A stretch of DNA of 64,000 nucleotides, taken from assembly GCA_021561035.1 (NCBI GenBank), contig CP067346.1, forward strand, positions 3,813,001 to 3,877,000. The letters run 5' to 3'. Shown in pieces: positions 39,279 to 48,018 of the stretch; position 1 is the stretch's first letter, and every line of letters begins with the position of its first letter. The notes under the pieces are model-generated. The model was not told the origin of the DNA. It ran no database searches and was given only the letters and a program-made list of their open reading frames with translations. The DNA comes from Clostridioides sp. ES-S-0054-01. GTDB lineage: Bacteria > Bacillota > Clostridia > Peptostreptococcales > Peptostreptococcaceae. A program made the position numbers and the translations under genes.

Positions 39279-39791
39279 TTACTTTAAGAAGCAATTAAGA
39301 ATTTGTTGCTCAGCTTCTTCCTCAGTAAGTCCTAATGTCATCATCTTTAGTATTTGGTCTCCTGCAATCTTTCCAATTGCTGCCTCATGTACTAAAAGAG
39401 CATCTGGATGGTTTGCAACAATTTCAGGTATCGCACTAATTTGAGAATTTCCCATAATTATTGAGTCACATTGAACATGTGCAGAACAAAGTGAATCCCC
39501 TATAACAGAAGGATTAAACTTTTGCTTAGAATTATCTTGCCCAACTGTACGAGAAACTATTTGAGCAGAAGAATTTTCTCCTCCAGAAAGAGAGTTATCC
39601 ACTTCACGATTTAAATAGTCCTTTGAGCATAATCCAACATCTGTAAGGTATTGACAACATACATCAGTAGACAATGGTTTTCCATGAGCAAGTGTAAGTA
39701 GATTTTCAACTATCATACCTTTTATTCTTGGTGGTTGTTGAAATGCATTGTTAGACTCAACATTAAAGGAAAAATTTTTTATCTCAAGCAT
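39279..39791 (-). pseudogene. In-frame SufC/SufB (SmsC/SmsB) fusion remnant
   Basis: This 170-codon ORF is a chimera. Residues 1-16 match the start of an Fe-S assembly ATPase SufC (MLEIKNFSFNVES). Residues 17-72 match the middle of SufC (PPRIKGMIVENLL through the ABC signature LSGGE), so the Walker A segment between them is deleted. Residues 73-170 match the C-terminal part of SufB/SufD (IVSRTVGQDNSKQKFNPSV, SLCSAHVQCDSIIMG, HEAAIGKIAGDQILKMMTLGL). Walker B is gone too. The frame is open and has a GAGGGG ribosome site, so a protein could still be made. It cannot be an ATPase. It looks like the collapse of a two-gene SufCB operon. Whether it retains a role is unknown. Confidence 0.8.
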
Positions 39792-39923
39792 AATACCCCT
39801 CTTTTCTGTAAAATATTACATTAATATTTTATTCTTTTACTATATCAATACTTTTTATATGTCAGCAACTCTGAGGATATAAAATGTGTATTAAATAATA
39901 AAATGAACTTATTAAAAATAAAA

Positions 39924-39950
39924 AAGATGAGTTTTATGCCAACTCATCTT
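39924..39950 (-). terminator. Terminator after the small ORF at 39987
   Basis: AAGATGAGTT and AACTCATCTT (39924-39933, 39941-39950) form a perfect 10-bp stem with a 7-base loop. On the reverse strand the stem is followed by TTTTTATTTTT. Confidence 0.85.
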
Positions 39951-39986
39951 AAAAATTTAGTATTATCAAACTATATGTATTAAAAA

Positions 39987-40187
39987 TTAACCTTCTATAT
40001 ATTCTAGTATTATTTTTTGATTATCTTTTAACATAATCTCTTCCTTTTTAGATTCTATTCCATTCTTTTTTATCTTTACCTCAGCTACAAAAGCATCATT
40101 ACCTTCAACCATTTCTAATAGTTCATAAGCTTTTTTACGACCTATTTTAGTTGCTATATCTTTTAGTACTGCCATTTTCTTAAACAT
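39987..40187 (-). CDS. Small hypothetical protein
   Basis: I chose the ATG at 40187 (MFKKMAVLKD) because AGAGGTGAT lies just upstream; a TTG at 40205 is unlikely. The product is 66 residues, charged and soluble, with an amphipathic helix region (LKDIATKIGRKKAYELLEMVEG) and a C-terminal beta-like segment. I do not recognise a family. It stands alone with a proper terminator (39924-39950), so it is probably a real gene. Confidence 0.6.
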   Translation of the reverse strand: MFKKMAVLKDIATKIGRKKAYELLEMVEGNDAFVAEVKIKKNGIESKKEEIMLKDNQKIILEYIEG

Positions 40188-40311
40188 TTTATCACCTCTA
40201 CTCAAAATTTACAATTAATTTTTAATTATACACCCCTAGCCTTAGACTAGTTTATAATAATTATTGTCTCTAATTATATCAGATATTGAGTAAATTTAAC
40301 ACTTTGTAAAA

Positions 40312-40692
40312 TTATTTATCTTCTCTTACTAAATAATCATTTCCATCTTGGTCTTTAAAAGAAAACATTCTTCCATAAGGCATTTCCATTAGTTCCCCAA
40401 CTTCAACCTTGTTATTCGCCATTTGTTCATAAGTTCCATTAATATCCCTTGTACTTAAAATTATTGATGGATGAGATAAGTCTATCTCTTTATTTTGATT
40501 CATCATTAGATTTTTATCGTACAATACAAATGTTGTAAATTCATTTTTACTTGGTGCTATTTCCACCCATTTCATATTTGGACCTATTTCTTTTTCATAA
40601 GTTACCACAAAGTTCAAATTTTCTGTCCAAAACAATTTTGCATCCTCTTGATTATTTACATAGAGAGTTATTTTTCCTATTTTATTTATCAT
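40312..40692 (-). CDS. VOC (glyoxalase-like) superfamily protein
   Basis: The start is the ATG at 40692 (MINKIGKITLYVNNQ), after AAGGTGGG; the frame opens earlier but inside the ribosome site. The 126-residue product has the paired beta-alpha-beta-beta-beta layout of VOC proteins: ITLYVNNQEDAKLFWTENL in the first half and DINGTYEQMANNKVEVG...MPYGRMFSFKDQDGNDYLV in the second. Members bind a metal and act as dioxygenases, lyases or antibiotic-binding proteins; no specific function can be assigned. Confidence 0.8.
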   Translation of the reverse strand: MINKIGKITLYVNNQEDAKLFWTENLNFVVTYEKEIGPNMKWVEIAPSKNEFTTFVLYDKNLMMNQNKEIDLSHPSIILSTRDINGTYEQMANNKVEVGELMEMPYGRMFSFKDQDGNDYLVREDK

Positions 40693-40926
40693 AACAATAC
40701 CCACCTTTATTATTAAATAAATACTTAATATTTTTTATATTTAATAATATACCCATATATATTATTTTCTATAGATATATATCTCTAATATTTATCGCCA
40801 AATTATGTAATTATACACAAATTCTACACAATATATAATTTATAGTATCTATATTATTATAGACCTTATTTATGTAATTTAATCACTTTATATATTACAT
40901 TTATAATTATGATAATATCTACATAA

Positions 40927-40968
40927 AAAATCACTCCTAAATAAAGTTTTCTATCTAAAAGTGATTTT
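40927..40968 (-). terminator. Terminator after the MATE gene
   Basis: AAAATCACT (40927-40935) pairs with AGTGATTTT (40960-40968) around a 24-base loop; on the reverse strand it is followed by a T run. It overlaps closely the end of the MATE gene (stop at 40976). Confidence 0.8.
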
Positions 40969-40975
40969 ATATATT

Positions 40976-42334
40976 CTATGCAATTTTGTGTTTTAGCCAC
41001 TTTGTTCCTCTTAATCTTAAGCAATATAAAGTCCCTCTAACAAGCCAATCAGTATACATACCTATCCAAATTCCTAACACTCCAAATTCTAATACAACCC
41101 CCAATACGTAACCTGTAAAAATTCTAAAAATCCACATACCTATTACAGCAGTCATCATTGTATATCGAGTATCACCAGCTCCTTTTAGACCTGCTGACAA
41201 TACAAAGGATATAGGCCATATTACCATAGCTAAACAATCACTTCGAATTAGTTGTGTTGATATATCAATTACATTAGCATTTTGAGTATACATACTTGAA
41301 ATCCAAGGTGCAATTGGTATAAATATAGCCCCTACTACAAATAAACAAATAGTTGCAAATTTAGTTAAATATAATAAAGTACTCTTAGCTCCCTTAATAT
41401 CTCCACGTCCTATATATTGACCAACCAAAGTTGTAGCAGACAAAGCTAAAGCATTCCCAATCACATTTATGATAGACGCAATTGACATTCCTATCGCATT
41501 GGATGCAATCGCTGATGTTCCCATAGTAACTATAAATACTTGAACAATCAATTTACCTGCATTAAAAAGTAGTTGCTCAACTCCTGCTGGTATCCCTATA
41601 TTAAATATGGATTTTTGAGTTTCAACATCAATCTTAAATGGAAATATTTTACCTATAGATATTAATTCGTTTCCTTTAAATAAAGCTCTTACAATGACTA
41701 TACATCCAATTATTCTGGCTATAGCTATAGACATAGCTGCACCAGTTATACCATAAGATGGTGTTTGTAGATTTATTCCTAGGGGATTTAAATCAATGCC
41801 ATATATAAGTATATATCCTAATGTTATATTTACTATATTCATAAACATAGTAACATACATAGGTTTCTTTACATCTCCACATCCCCTTAGAATACCATTT
41901 GCTATTTGTTGTGTTGCAATAAATGGATACGTAAATAATGTAAACTCTATGTATAATTTTGCATTTGATTTTACCAATTCTTCTGCTGAACCATAAAATA
42001 AATTAATTACACCAATTCTAAAAACCCACATTAATATTGTTATTGTAAATGATAGTATTACTCCAGATACTAGAGCTTGCTTGATAGTTTCATTCACCTT
42101 TTCACTATCCCTTTTACCTATCTGTTGAGCTACAACAACAGTTGCCCCAACAGATAGTGCAGCAAATACAGATATAAATATATTGTTTATTGAATCAACC
42201 ATTCCAACTGCAGATACAGCTTCTTCCCCAATATGACCCGCCATCATCGTATTAAATACCCCTAGAAGCATGACAAATGTCTGCTCTATCATTATAGGAA
42301 TTGCTAATTTTATAACATTTTTCCTTATAAACAT
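40976..42334 (-). CDS. MATE family efflux transporter
   Basis: The start is the ATG at 42334 (MFIRKNVIKLAIPIMIEQ), with GAGGGAG 4 bases before it. The product is about 452 residues with about 12 hydrophobic helices in two halves: FVMLLGVFNTMMAGHIG in the first and GIPAGVEQLLFNAGKLIVQ in the second, the usual MATE pattern. It exports cationic compounds or drugs using a Na+ or H+ gradient. It stands alone, with a terminator after it. Substrate is unknown. Confidence 0.92.
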   Translation of the reverse strand: MFIRKNVIKLAIPIMIEQTFVMLLGVFNTMMAGHIGEEAVSAVGMVDSINNIFISVFAALSVGATVVVAQQIGKRDSEKVNETIKQALVSGVILSFTITILMWVFRIGVINLFYGSAEELVKSNAKLYIEFTLFTYPFIATQQIANGILRGCGDVKKPMYVTMFMNIVNITLGYILIYGIDLNPLGINLQTPSYGITGAAMSIAIARIIGCIVIVRALFKGNELISIGKIFPFKIDVETQKSIFNIGIPAGVEQLLFNAGKLIVQVFIVTMGTSAIASNAIGMSIASIINVIGNALALSATTLVGQYIGRGDIKGAKSTLLYLTKFATICLFVVGAIFIPIAPWISSMYTQNANVIDISTQLIRSDCLAMVIWPISFVLSAGLKGAGDTRYTMMTAVIGMWIFRIFTGYVLGVVLEFGVLGIWIGMYTDWLVRGTLYCLRLRGTKWLKHKIA

Positions 42335-42439
42335 ACTTCTCCCTCTTTTCCCCACTTATATAGATTTAGTTTTTAGTTAGTTTATCAAACTGTAATTTGG
42401 TATTTTAAAATTTAGAATTATATTGTTAACATCATAATA

Positions 42440-42489
42440 TACTGTGTTCAAATAACATTATTCTTGTTTAATATCACTTGAACACAGTA
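42440..42489. repeat. 12-bp inverted repeat between MATE and staygreen genes
   Basis: TACTGTGTTCAA (42440-42451) and TTGAACACAGTA (42478-42489) are perfect inverted copies separated by 26 bases, in the 450-bp gap between the divergent MATE and staygreen genes. The rest of the gap shows no ORF. It may be an operator or an RNA hairpin. Confidence 0.55.
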
Positions 42490-42784
42490 CATCTTTATAA
42501 TTATTTTATGTTTATTATTTTTTATGGATACTAGATTTTAAATATTTATATATTTAAACTAAGCAATTGCTATAACTAACTATTATAAAAGATAGCTATA
42601 TTTCGTTAATATTACATCATCATTGTATAATAATAATAAGTACATGCTATATGTTTATCCAAATTTTGATTACACAAATCCATATAAAATATAATATAAA
42701 ATACAGAATCTTACAATATAAATGTAACAAAATTAAATCAATTTAAATATTGTATCTTATAGACTATTTTTAGGATGTGATACT

Positions 42785-43237
42785 TTGGTTAATTTGAATG
42801 CAAATAAATTAAACGTAAACATGGTTTATCCTGTTTCTGCTACAGCTCCTATACGTTTTAGAAGATACACTGTTTCATACTCAGAAAATACTAGCAATAT
42901 TTATTTAACTATAGCAACCTACTTCGATACACTTAGTATAGGAACAGTAAGTATTGATAAAGTTTATGGTCAATGGGCTTGGGTTATTGATAATATATAT
43001 GATTTAAATCTATTCGTTTTTGTTGGAAACTATCCTTATGAAATTGCTAGAAATAGATATGAATCTTTTGTTAATGTTCTTCCAATTGCGATTACTTCCA
43101 TTATAAATGGAGATAGGATATTCTTAATTTCTAACTTTTATCTATTAAACTCAAAAATTACAGTTAGATTTATATCTAGTCATCCTACACTTAATAGAAC
43201 CGTAGATTATGGCAGTATTAGAAATTTCGTTTTGTAA
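42785..43237 (+). CDS. Staygreen (SGR) family protein
   Basis: This 150-residue protein matches the staygreen family. The start is a TTG (42785) with AGGATGTGAT upstream, needed to include the conserved beginning LNANKLNVNM. Then come PIRFRRYTVSYSENT (like the RRYTLTHSD of the family), a central YGQWAWV segment, and the ending FISSHPTLNRTVDYGS, like the FxSSxPxxNR...WG motif. In plants and some bacteria such proteins remove Mg from chlorophyll a; this organism has no chlorophyll, so the substrate would be another tetrapyrrole or something else. It stands alone between regulatory repeats. Confidence 0.72.
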   Translation: MVNLNANKLNVNMVYPVSATAPIRFRRYTVSYSENTSNIYLTIATYFDTLSIGTVSIDKVYGQWAWVIDNIYDLNLFVFVGNYPYEIARNRYESFVNVLPIAITSIINGDRIFLISNFYLLNSKITVRFISSHPTLNRTVDYGSIRNFVL

Positions 43238-43243
43238 CATTGC

Positions 43244-43353
43244 AACATGATGTACTATTTAAAGCAATATCACAAACTAAATGTATTATTAAACTATAGT
43301 AATGTTATTAATCAGTACATCATGAGTAATGTTATTAATCAGTACATCATGTT
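43244..43353. repeat. Inverted repeat and 27-bp tandem duplication between convergent genes
   Basis: AACATGATGTACT (43244-43256) is the inverse of AGTACATCATGTT (43341-43353), and a 27-bp unit (starting AGTAATGTTATTAATCAG) is exactly repeated at 43298-43324 and 43325-43351. The result is one left arm and two right arms. It lies between the converging staygreen and DUF488 genes and probably acts as a shared terminator. Confidence 0.7.
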
Positions 43354-43420
43354 TATCTGTTACAATTTTATCACATTTTCTTATTTAAGATAAATTTTAT
43401 ATTTTTAGCAATTAAGATTT

Positions 43421-44038
43421 CTATTTACTTATTTTCTCTGTTCTAAATCCTATCTCTTTATTGGCTAATCTATAGCCTTCTTGTATCATTTCTTCTCTTG
43501 TCAACGCATTACCTAATAAATTATCAATACTAAGTTGTTTTCTATCACTAAAATACTTGTCTAATAATGATTCCTCTATGTCTTCTTGAGTCGCTAGATA
43601 CCCCTCATGCATTATATATTTTACATCAAAGCCTTCTTTATTCAGTACCTTCCCCAGCAAAATACTTCTATGACATCGTATAGGCTCTTGCATTGCTCCC
43701 AATAAAACTATTTTATATCCCATCTGACATCCCTTTTTCAATCTTTCTATCCCTTTTAAGAAAATATCTTCTTCAATTACCTTTTCAAAATCTGCATAGC
43801 CTTCTTCTGTATATACATCTTTATTGATTCTTTTTGCTCCAAACTCCTTGCCCATGTATACATATACAAATCCAGACTTTTTCAGTGATTCATTGAATGC
43901 CTCTCTATTATACTGAATATTATATTTAGAATATGGAGTTTCTCTAATGTCAACTACACAATTTATGTCATGTTTTTTTATCATATCAATAAGCTTATCA
44001 TATGGATAATTTGAATGTCCTATCGCGAATATTTCCAT
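43421..44038 (-). CDS. DUF488 family protein
   Basis: This 205-residue protein has the DUF488 signatures: FAIGHSNYPYDKLIDMIKKH at the start, CVVDIRETPYSKYN, YVYMGKEFGAKR and the Cys-containing AMQEPIRCHRSILLGKVLN. The conserved RCHR cysteine is present. The family is widespread and uncharacterised; proposals include nucleic-acid binding or modification. AGGAGGTATTTAT precedes the ATG. No neighbours give clues. Confidence 0.85.
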   Translation of the reverse strand: MEIFAIGHSNYPYDKLIDMIKKHDINCVVDIRETPYSKYNIQYNREAFNESLKKSGFVYVYMGKEFGAKRINKDVYTEEGYADFEKVIEEDIFLKGIERLKKGCQMGYKIVLLGAMQEPIRCHRSILLGKVLNKEGFDVKYIMHEGYLATQEDIEESLLDKYFSDRKQLSIDNLLGNALTREEMIQEGYRLANKEIGFRTEKISK

Positions 44039-44364
44039 ATAAATACCTCCTATTCTTTAAAATTAGTATCTATATATGTAGATACCCGATTTATTTAATA
44101 TTAAATGAAGTATTACTTTAAAAATACTTAATATCTTTTTTACTTGATATCCTTAACAAAAATATATAACTTTATATATAAAATATCAATATTTATATAT
44201 ATTTTGTATATTAAATACAGTTATTTATAAAATTTTTAATAAAAAACTTATAAACAAGACATTTATAGCATACTCTAAAAATAAAAAAAGAAGGGACTGT
44301 CTAAAAATAGAGATAAGCTTCTTTTTCATTGTTGAAATGATAAAAATATACTTGATTTCATACA

Positions 44365-44420
44365 AAAAAGAGTGTCTCATGAACTAAAAAGCTCATTTTG
44401 AGACACCACCTTCTTTTTTT
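44365..44420 (-). terminator. Terminator after the second MerR gene
   Basis: GTGTCTCA and TGAGACAC (44372-44379, 44399-44406) form an 8-bp stem, and the reverse strand continues with TCTTTTTTG. A second outer stem, AAAAAAAGAAGG (44283-44294) with CCTTCTTTTTTT (44409-44420), encloses the whole 138-base block, suggesting a nested or mobile hairpin element. Confidence 0.7.
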
Positions 44421-44446
44421 ATTCTTATTTATACTTTGTAAACCTA

Positions 44447-45259
44447 TTATAATGTGCGTTTCACTGGTATCTGAACTTCTGTTAACCAATCGTCTTCATT
44501 TTCTTTATTCCATATGCCATCTATATAAGACTCTCTAGGATTTCCAATCACTTCATATTTATTATCTTGTATCCACTTAAATGCATCTGCATAAGTTTTT
44601 CCTAATGTTGAATATGAACCATTGTGTAATATACAAACTGCATTTTCAACTTCATCTAGCTCTTTAAACTTTAATATATCTGTATCTTCCTTTAAATCAT
44701 TTATAGCCTGACACATCTCAACATCCATATCAGTCTCTCTATATTCACCATCATGATATATATTGAAACAATAATCTGGAACTGCACATGTACACTCTGT
44801 CTTCATCATTTCTTCTGCCATTACATTTGGAAATAGATTGAAAAGCTCATCATACCCCTTTAACACTTTTCTCATAGAAGCAACTTTAACTTTTGGTAAA
44901 GACTTAATAATTACATCATTCATATTGACTTCTCCTTTCAAATTCATAAAATAATTACGTAGTTTAATGAGCTTATATTCTTCACTTTTGATTACATCCA
45001 ATATTTCTTTTTCTTTATTCATTAAAATATTTTCAACCTCTTCAGGATTTTCCACAGCTTCTTTTATCTCAGCTAATGATAAACCCATTTGCTTTAAAGT
45101 TATTATCTGATGTAATTTAGGTAATTGCTCTGTTGTATAGTACCTATATTTTGTAAACTCATCTACATATTCTGGTTTTAACAAACCTATATCTTCATAG
45201 TACCTTAACGTCTTTGTAGTTATTTTATTTATTTTAGAAAACATTCCTATAGAAAACAT
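44447..45259 (-). CDS. MerR family regulator with GyrI-like effector domain
   Basis: This 270-residue protein has the MerR winged helix (FSIGMFSKINKITTKTLRYYEDIGLL and KYRYYTTEQLPKLHQIITLKQMG), a coiled linker, and a GyrI-like effector domain in the last 150 residues (FNIYHDGEYRETDMDVEMCQAI, LHNGSYSTLGKTYADAFKWI, ending WLTEVQIPVKR). It resembles BmrR/Mta-like sensors of hydrophobic cationic compounds. GGTGATGAG precedes the ATG. Its own promoter at 45293-45323 has a 19-bp spacer, so it probably controls itself. The adjacent antiporter gene is upstream on the same strand. Confidence 0.88.
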   Translation of the reverse strand: MFSIGMFSKINKITTKTLRYYEDIGLLKPEYVDEFTKYRYYTTEQLPKLHQIITLKQMGLSLAEIKEAVENPEEVENILMNKEKEILDVIKSEEYKLIKLRNYFMNLKGEVNMNDVIIKSLPKVKVASMRKVLKGYDELFNLFPNVMAEEMMKTECTCAVPDYCFNIYHDGEYRETDMDVEMCQAINDLKEDTDILKFKELDEVENAVCILHNGSYSTLGKTYADAFKWIQDNKYEVIGNPRESYIDGIWNKENEDDWLTEVQIPVKRTL

Positions 45260-45292
45260 CTCATCACCTGCGCATTAGATTTGATTAATTTA

Positions 45293-45323
45293 AGTTTATA
45301 CCTTACCCTTAGGTTAAAGTCAA
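45293..45323 (-). promoter_or_regulatory. MerR-type promoter with 19-bp spacer, before the MerR gene
   Basis: On the reverse strand TTGACT (45323-45318) and TAAACT (45298-45293) are 19 bases apart. The spacer TTAACCTAAGGGTAAGGTA contains an imperfect dyad around AAGGG. This is the spacing expected for a MerR-activated promoter, here in front of a merR gene, so it suggests autoregulation. Confidence 0.75.
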
Positions 45324-45334
45324 TACAAAATAAA

Positions 45335-46753
45335 TTATAATTGTATTAATTCTTCAATTCTATCTCCACTTAATACCAATGTATCTCCTGTTTTTATAAC
45401 AGTTGAACCTTTAGGTACTAAAACCTGCTCCTTTCGTTTTATCATAACTATTAATATGTCTTCTGGTATATTAGAATCCATTATACTCTTATTTACCCAC
45501 TTGCTACTATCATCAACATTTATTTCTATAAGTTTAGAGCTAATTTCTCCATCATAATCATTAAACGTTTTCAATACAGGTGTATTATCATCAACTAAAT
45601 CCAGCTTTTTGGCTACAGTTGGTATTAATGTTCCTTGTATTCCTACTGAAAGTAATGCTATAAAAAATATTATATGGAATATATCATTCTCTATGATTAC
45701 ACCCTGAGTGACTGCATAAATCGCAAAAACTACTGAAGCAGCACCTCTAAGACCTACCCATGATATGAATAATTTTTCTTTATTTGAAAATTTAAATTTT
45801 GCTAGAATTATAAATGTTGCTAATGGTCTTGCAATAACTATCATGAATATAGATATGGTCATTGCTATACCAAATACATTTGGTAGCTTGGAAGGGAAAG
45901 ATAACAATCCTAACATAAAGAATAACATTATTTGCATAATCCATGAAATTCCGTCAAAGAAATGAACCAAACTTTTTTTATGAGGTATCTTACTATTTCC
46001 TATAATAATACCTGAAATATACACACTTAAGTATCCATTTCCTCCAAGATACTCACTAAATGCATAAGAAAGTATTGCAATAGCTGTTATAAATATAGTA
46101 TAGAATCCTTCTATCTCAAAGTTTGAATTTCTTAAAATATAAACAGACAATTTTGCTAGTATAAATCCTATAGCTAGCCCAAAAACTATTTGCTTTATTA
46201 CCATTGGCACAATAAGTTCCACTCCAGAATTATTCATCAATGTCAAAAGAATTAGTGTCAACATATAAGCTATTGGGTCATTACTTCCACTTTCGACTTC
46301 CAATAATGAAGCAAGAGAACCTTTTAAATTTAGTTTTCGAGAACGCAATACAGCAAATACAGATGCAGCATCTGTTGAAGCTGCAATTGCTCCAATTAAT
46401 AAGCCCTCAAGTAAACTAGTTCCTACTACCATATGACAAAATATACCTGTGACCCCAGCTGTAATTATTACACCTAGCGACGACATTAGTATAGAAGGTA
46501 CTGCAACAGGTTTAGCCATATTCCAGTTTGTTCCAAATCCTCCAAAGAACATTATAAATATTAGTCCAATGGAGCATAATTGTTTTGTTAATTCATAGTT
46601 GTCAAAATAAATTCCTACCATACCATCAGACCCAAACAACATCCCTAATAAGATAAAAATTAATAATATTGGTACTCCAAATTTATATAATACCTTGCTC
46701 GAGGTTATACAAATCAATAGCACTAAACCACTTATAATCATCAATTCTGTCAT
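45335..46753 (-). CDS. CPA1 cation/proton antiporter with C-terminal TrkA-C domain
   Basis: This 472-residue protein has about 12 hydrophobic segments of the Na+/K+:H+ exchanger type (VPILLIFILLGMLFGSDG near the start, GAIAASTDAASVFAVLRS with the Asp motif, ESGSNDPIAYML, GLRGAASVVFAIYAV) and a cytosolic RCK/TrkA-C end from about residue 395 (DILIVMIKRKEQVLVPKGSTVIKTGDTLVLSG). It resembles NhaP2/CvrA-type potassium/proton antiporters. The ion preference is inferred. Single-gene unit on the minus strand. Confidence 0.88.
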   Translation of the reverse strand: MTELMIISGLVLLICITSSKVLYKFGVPILLIFILLGMLFGSDGMVGIYFDNYELTKQLCSIGLIFIMFFGGFGTNWNMAKPVAVPSILMSSLGVIITAGVTGIFCHMVVGTSLLEGLLIGAIAASTDAASVFAVLRSRKLNLKGSLASLLEVESGSNDPIAYMLTLILLTLMNNSGVELIVPMVIKQIVFGLAIGFILAKLSVYILRNSNFEIEGFYTIFITAIAILSYAFSEYLGGNGYLSVYISGIIIGNSKIPHKKSLVHFFDGISWIMQIMLFFMLGLLSFPSKLPNVFGIAMTISIFMIVIARPLATFIILAKFKFSNKEKLFISWVGLRGAASVVFAIYAVTQGVIIENDIFHIIFFIALLSVGIQGTLIPTVAKKLDLVDDNTPVLKTFNDYDGEISSKLIEINVDDSSKWVNKSIMDSNIPEDILIVMIKRKEQVLVPKGSTVIKTGDTLVLSGDRIEELIQL

Positions 46754-47498
46754 AGCATCAACTCCATTTCATATAAATTTTATAGATTAAAATATATCTA
46801 CAATTTTATTACTTGTTCAAATATAACATGACATAGGTTTTATAAGTTGTGGTGCAAAAAGTACAATTAAAATTTGATAATACACTAAAATATAAGTATT
46901 GTACTCAAGTTTATATATTTATTTTAATCATATTCATTTAATATTCAAAATTTGAATTTTTTTTCATTAATATTTCATTTTTCAGTTGATTATTTAATAT
47001 ATTTCATGCTCCTATAGTGATTTTATAGATACTCTGAAATATATAATATTTAGATAAGTAATAAGAAACTAACATACAATGTTAGGCACTTTAGATATGA
47101 AATCTTCAAAAACTTCATACATTGAAATATGTCTTTATATATATTATTTTATATTTGTTATAAATTATTGTCAATTTATTTTTCTTAAAAATAAAAAAAT
47201 TGCATAATTTTTTTCAAACCATGCAACTCATAATATTTAATACCAAAACTCTTTTATCCCTTCTATTATCTTACTATAAAGCAATAAAGTAGCTTCGATT
47301 ATCGATTTATTTGTTTTCTCTAAGTAATATTCAATCATATAATATCCATAAGCATTTTCTACTTCTTTATGCAAAACTTAAAAAGGACTATGAAGGTTAA
47401 ATATCATAGTCCTCATTAAGTTTAAATATTATCTATTATATATTTTTATCATTTATATACTACAATCTAGCAGATTTACTACAATAATTCACATTAGT
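46754..47498. other. 745-bp intergenic region with a short gene fragment
   Basis: Mostly AT-rich without coding potential. On the reverse strand 47374-47237 holds an uninterrupted 45-codon stretch ending in a stop, MIEYYLEKTNKSIIEATLL followed by LYSKIIEGIKEFWY, that could be the C-terminus of a lost gene; no ribosome site precedes it and its start touches the YmaF terminator. The promoter of the antiporter must also be in this region. Confidence 0.4.
47384..47413 (-). terminator. Terminator after the YmaF gene
   Basis: AGGACTATGA (47384-47393) and TCATAGTCCT (47404-47413) form a perfect 10-bp stem; on the reverse strand it is followed by TTTTTAAG. Confidence 0.88.
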
Positions 47499-47903
47499 TT
47501 ATACTAAAGGAGCTTCTATTTGAGTAGTAAAAAGGAATTTATGACAGTGACCATCATTAACAGTAGTGTTTCCAGATACTAAGTGAATGTGTTTATCAGT
47601 TCCAGGTATTCTAATTGCTGGACCTGTTGTAACACATATCTTATGAAAATGGTCAAGAAAATCTACATTATCATTTATTTTATGAACATGATTTGTACCA
47701 CCATTTATTGGTATAACTTCACCAGTAACTCCTGCTGCACGGTGGTTATGTCTATCATCACATTCTTCTGCTAACTTAACACTTTGTGAATATTCATGAA
47801 CATGCGTCATTTCCTCATAATCATTATAGCACTTGTTGCATTTATTATATTTATAATCATCATATACATAATCTCTTTCACATTTATAATTTTGATAACT
47901 CAT
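47499..47903 (-). CDS. YmaF family His-rich protein
   Basis: This 134-residue protein has the YmaF pattern of repeated His pairs: HVHEYSQSVKLAEECDDRHNH, GGTNHVHKI, DHFHKICVTTGPAIRIPG, KHIHLVSG and DGHCHKF. The N-terminal 35 residues are rich in Tyr, Lys and Cys and look like a coat-type extension. YmaF-type proteins are poorly known and often linked to the spore surface; the His clusters would bind metals. GGGAG precedes the ATG. Single-gene unit with a terminator. Confidence 0.83.
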   Translation of the reverse strand: MSYQNYKCERDYVYDDYKYNKCNKCYNDYEEMTHVHEYSQSVKLAEECDDRHNHRAAGVTGEVIPINGGTNHVHKINDNVDFLDHFHKICVTTGPAIRIPGTDKHIHLVSGNTTVNDGHCHKFLFTTQIEAPLV

Positions 47904-48018
47904 TTTTATATCTCTCCCTATTATATTATATTAAGAAATTCTTCTAAAGAATCTCTAATATATAGTATGAATTAAAGTCAAAAAAGTTCATATTTTGTAA
48001 AATTATGTATTAATTTAA

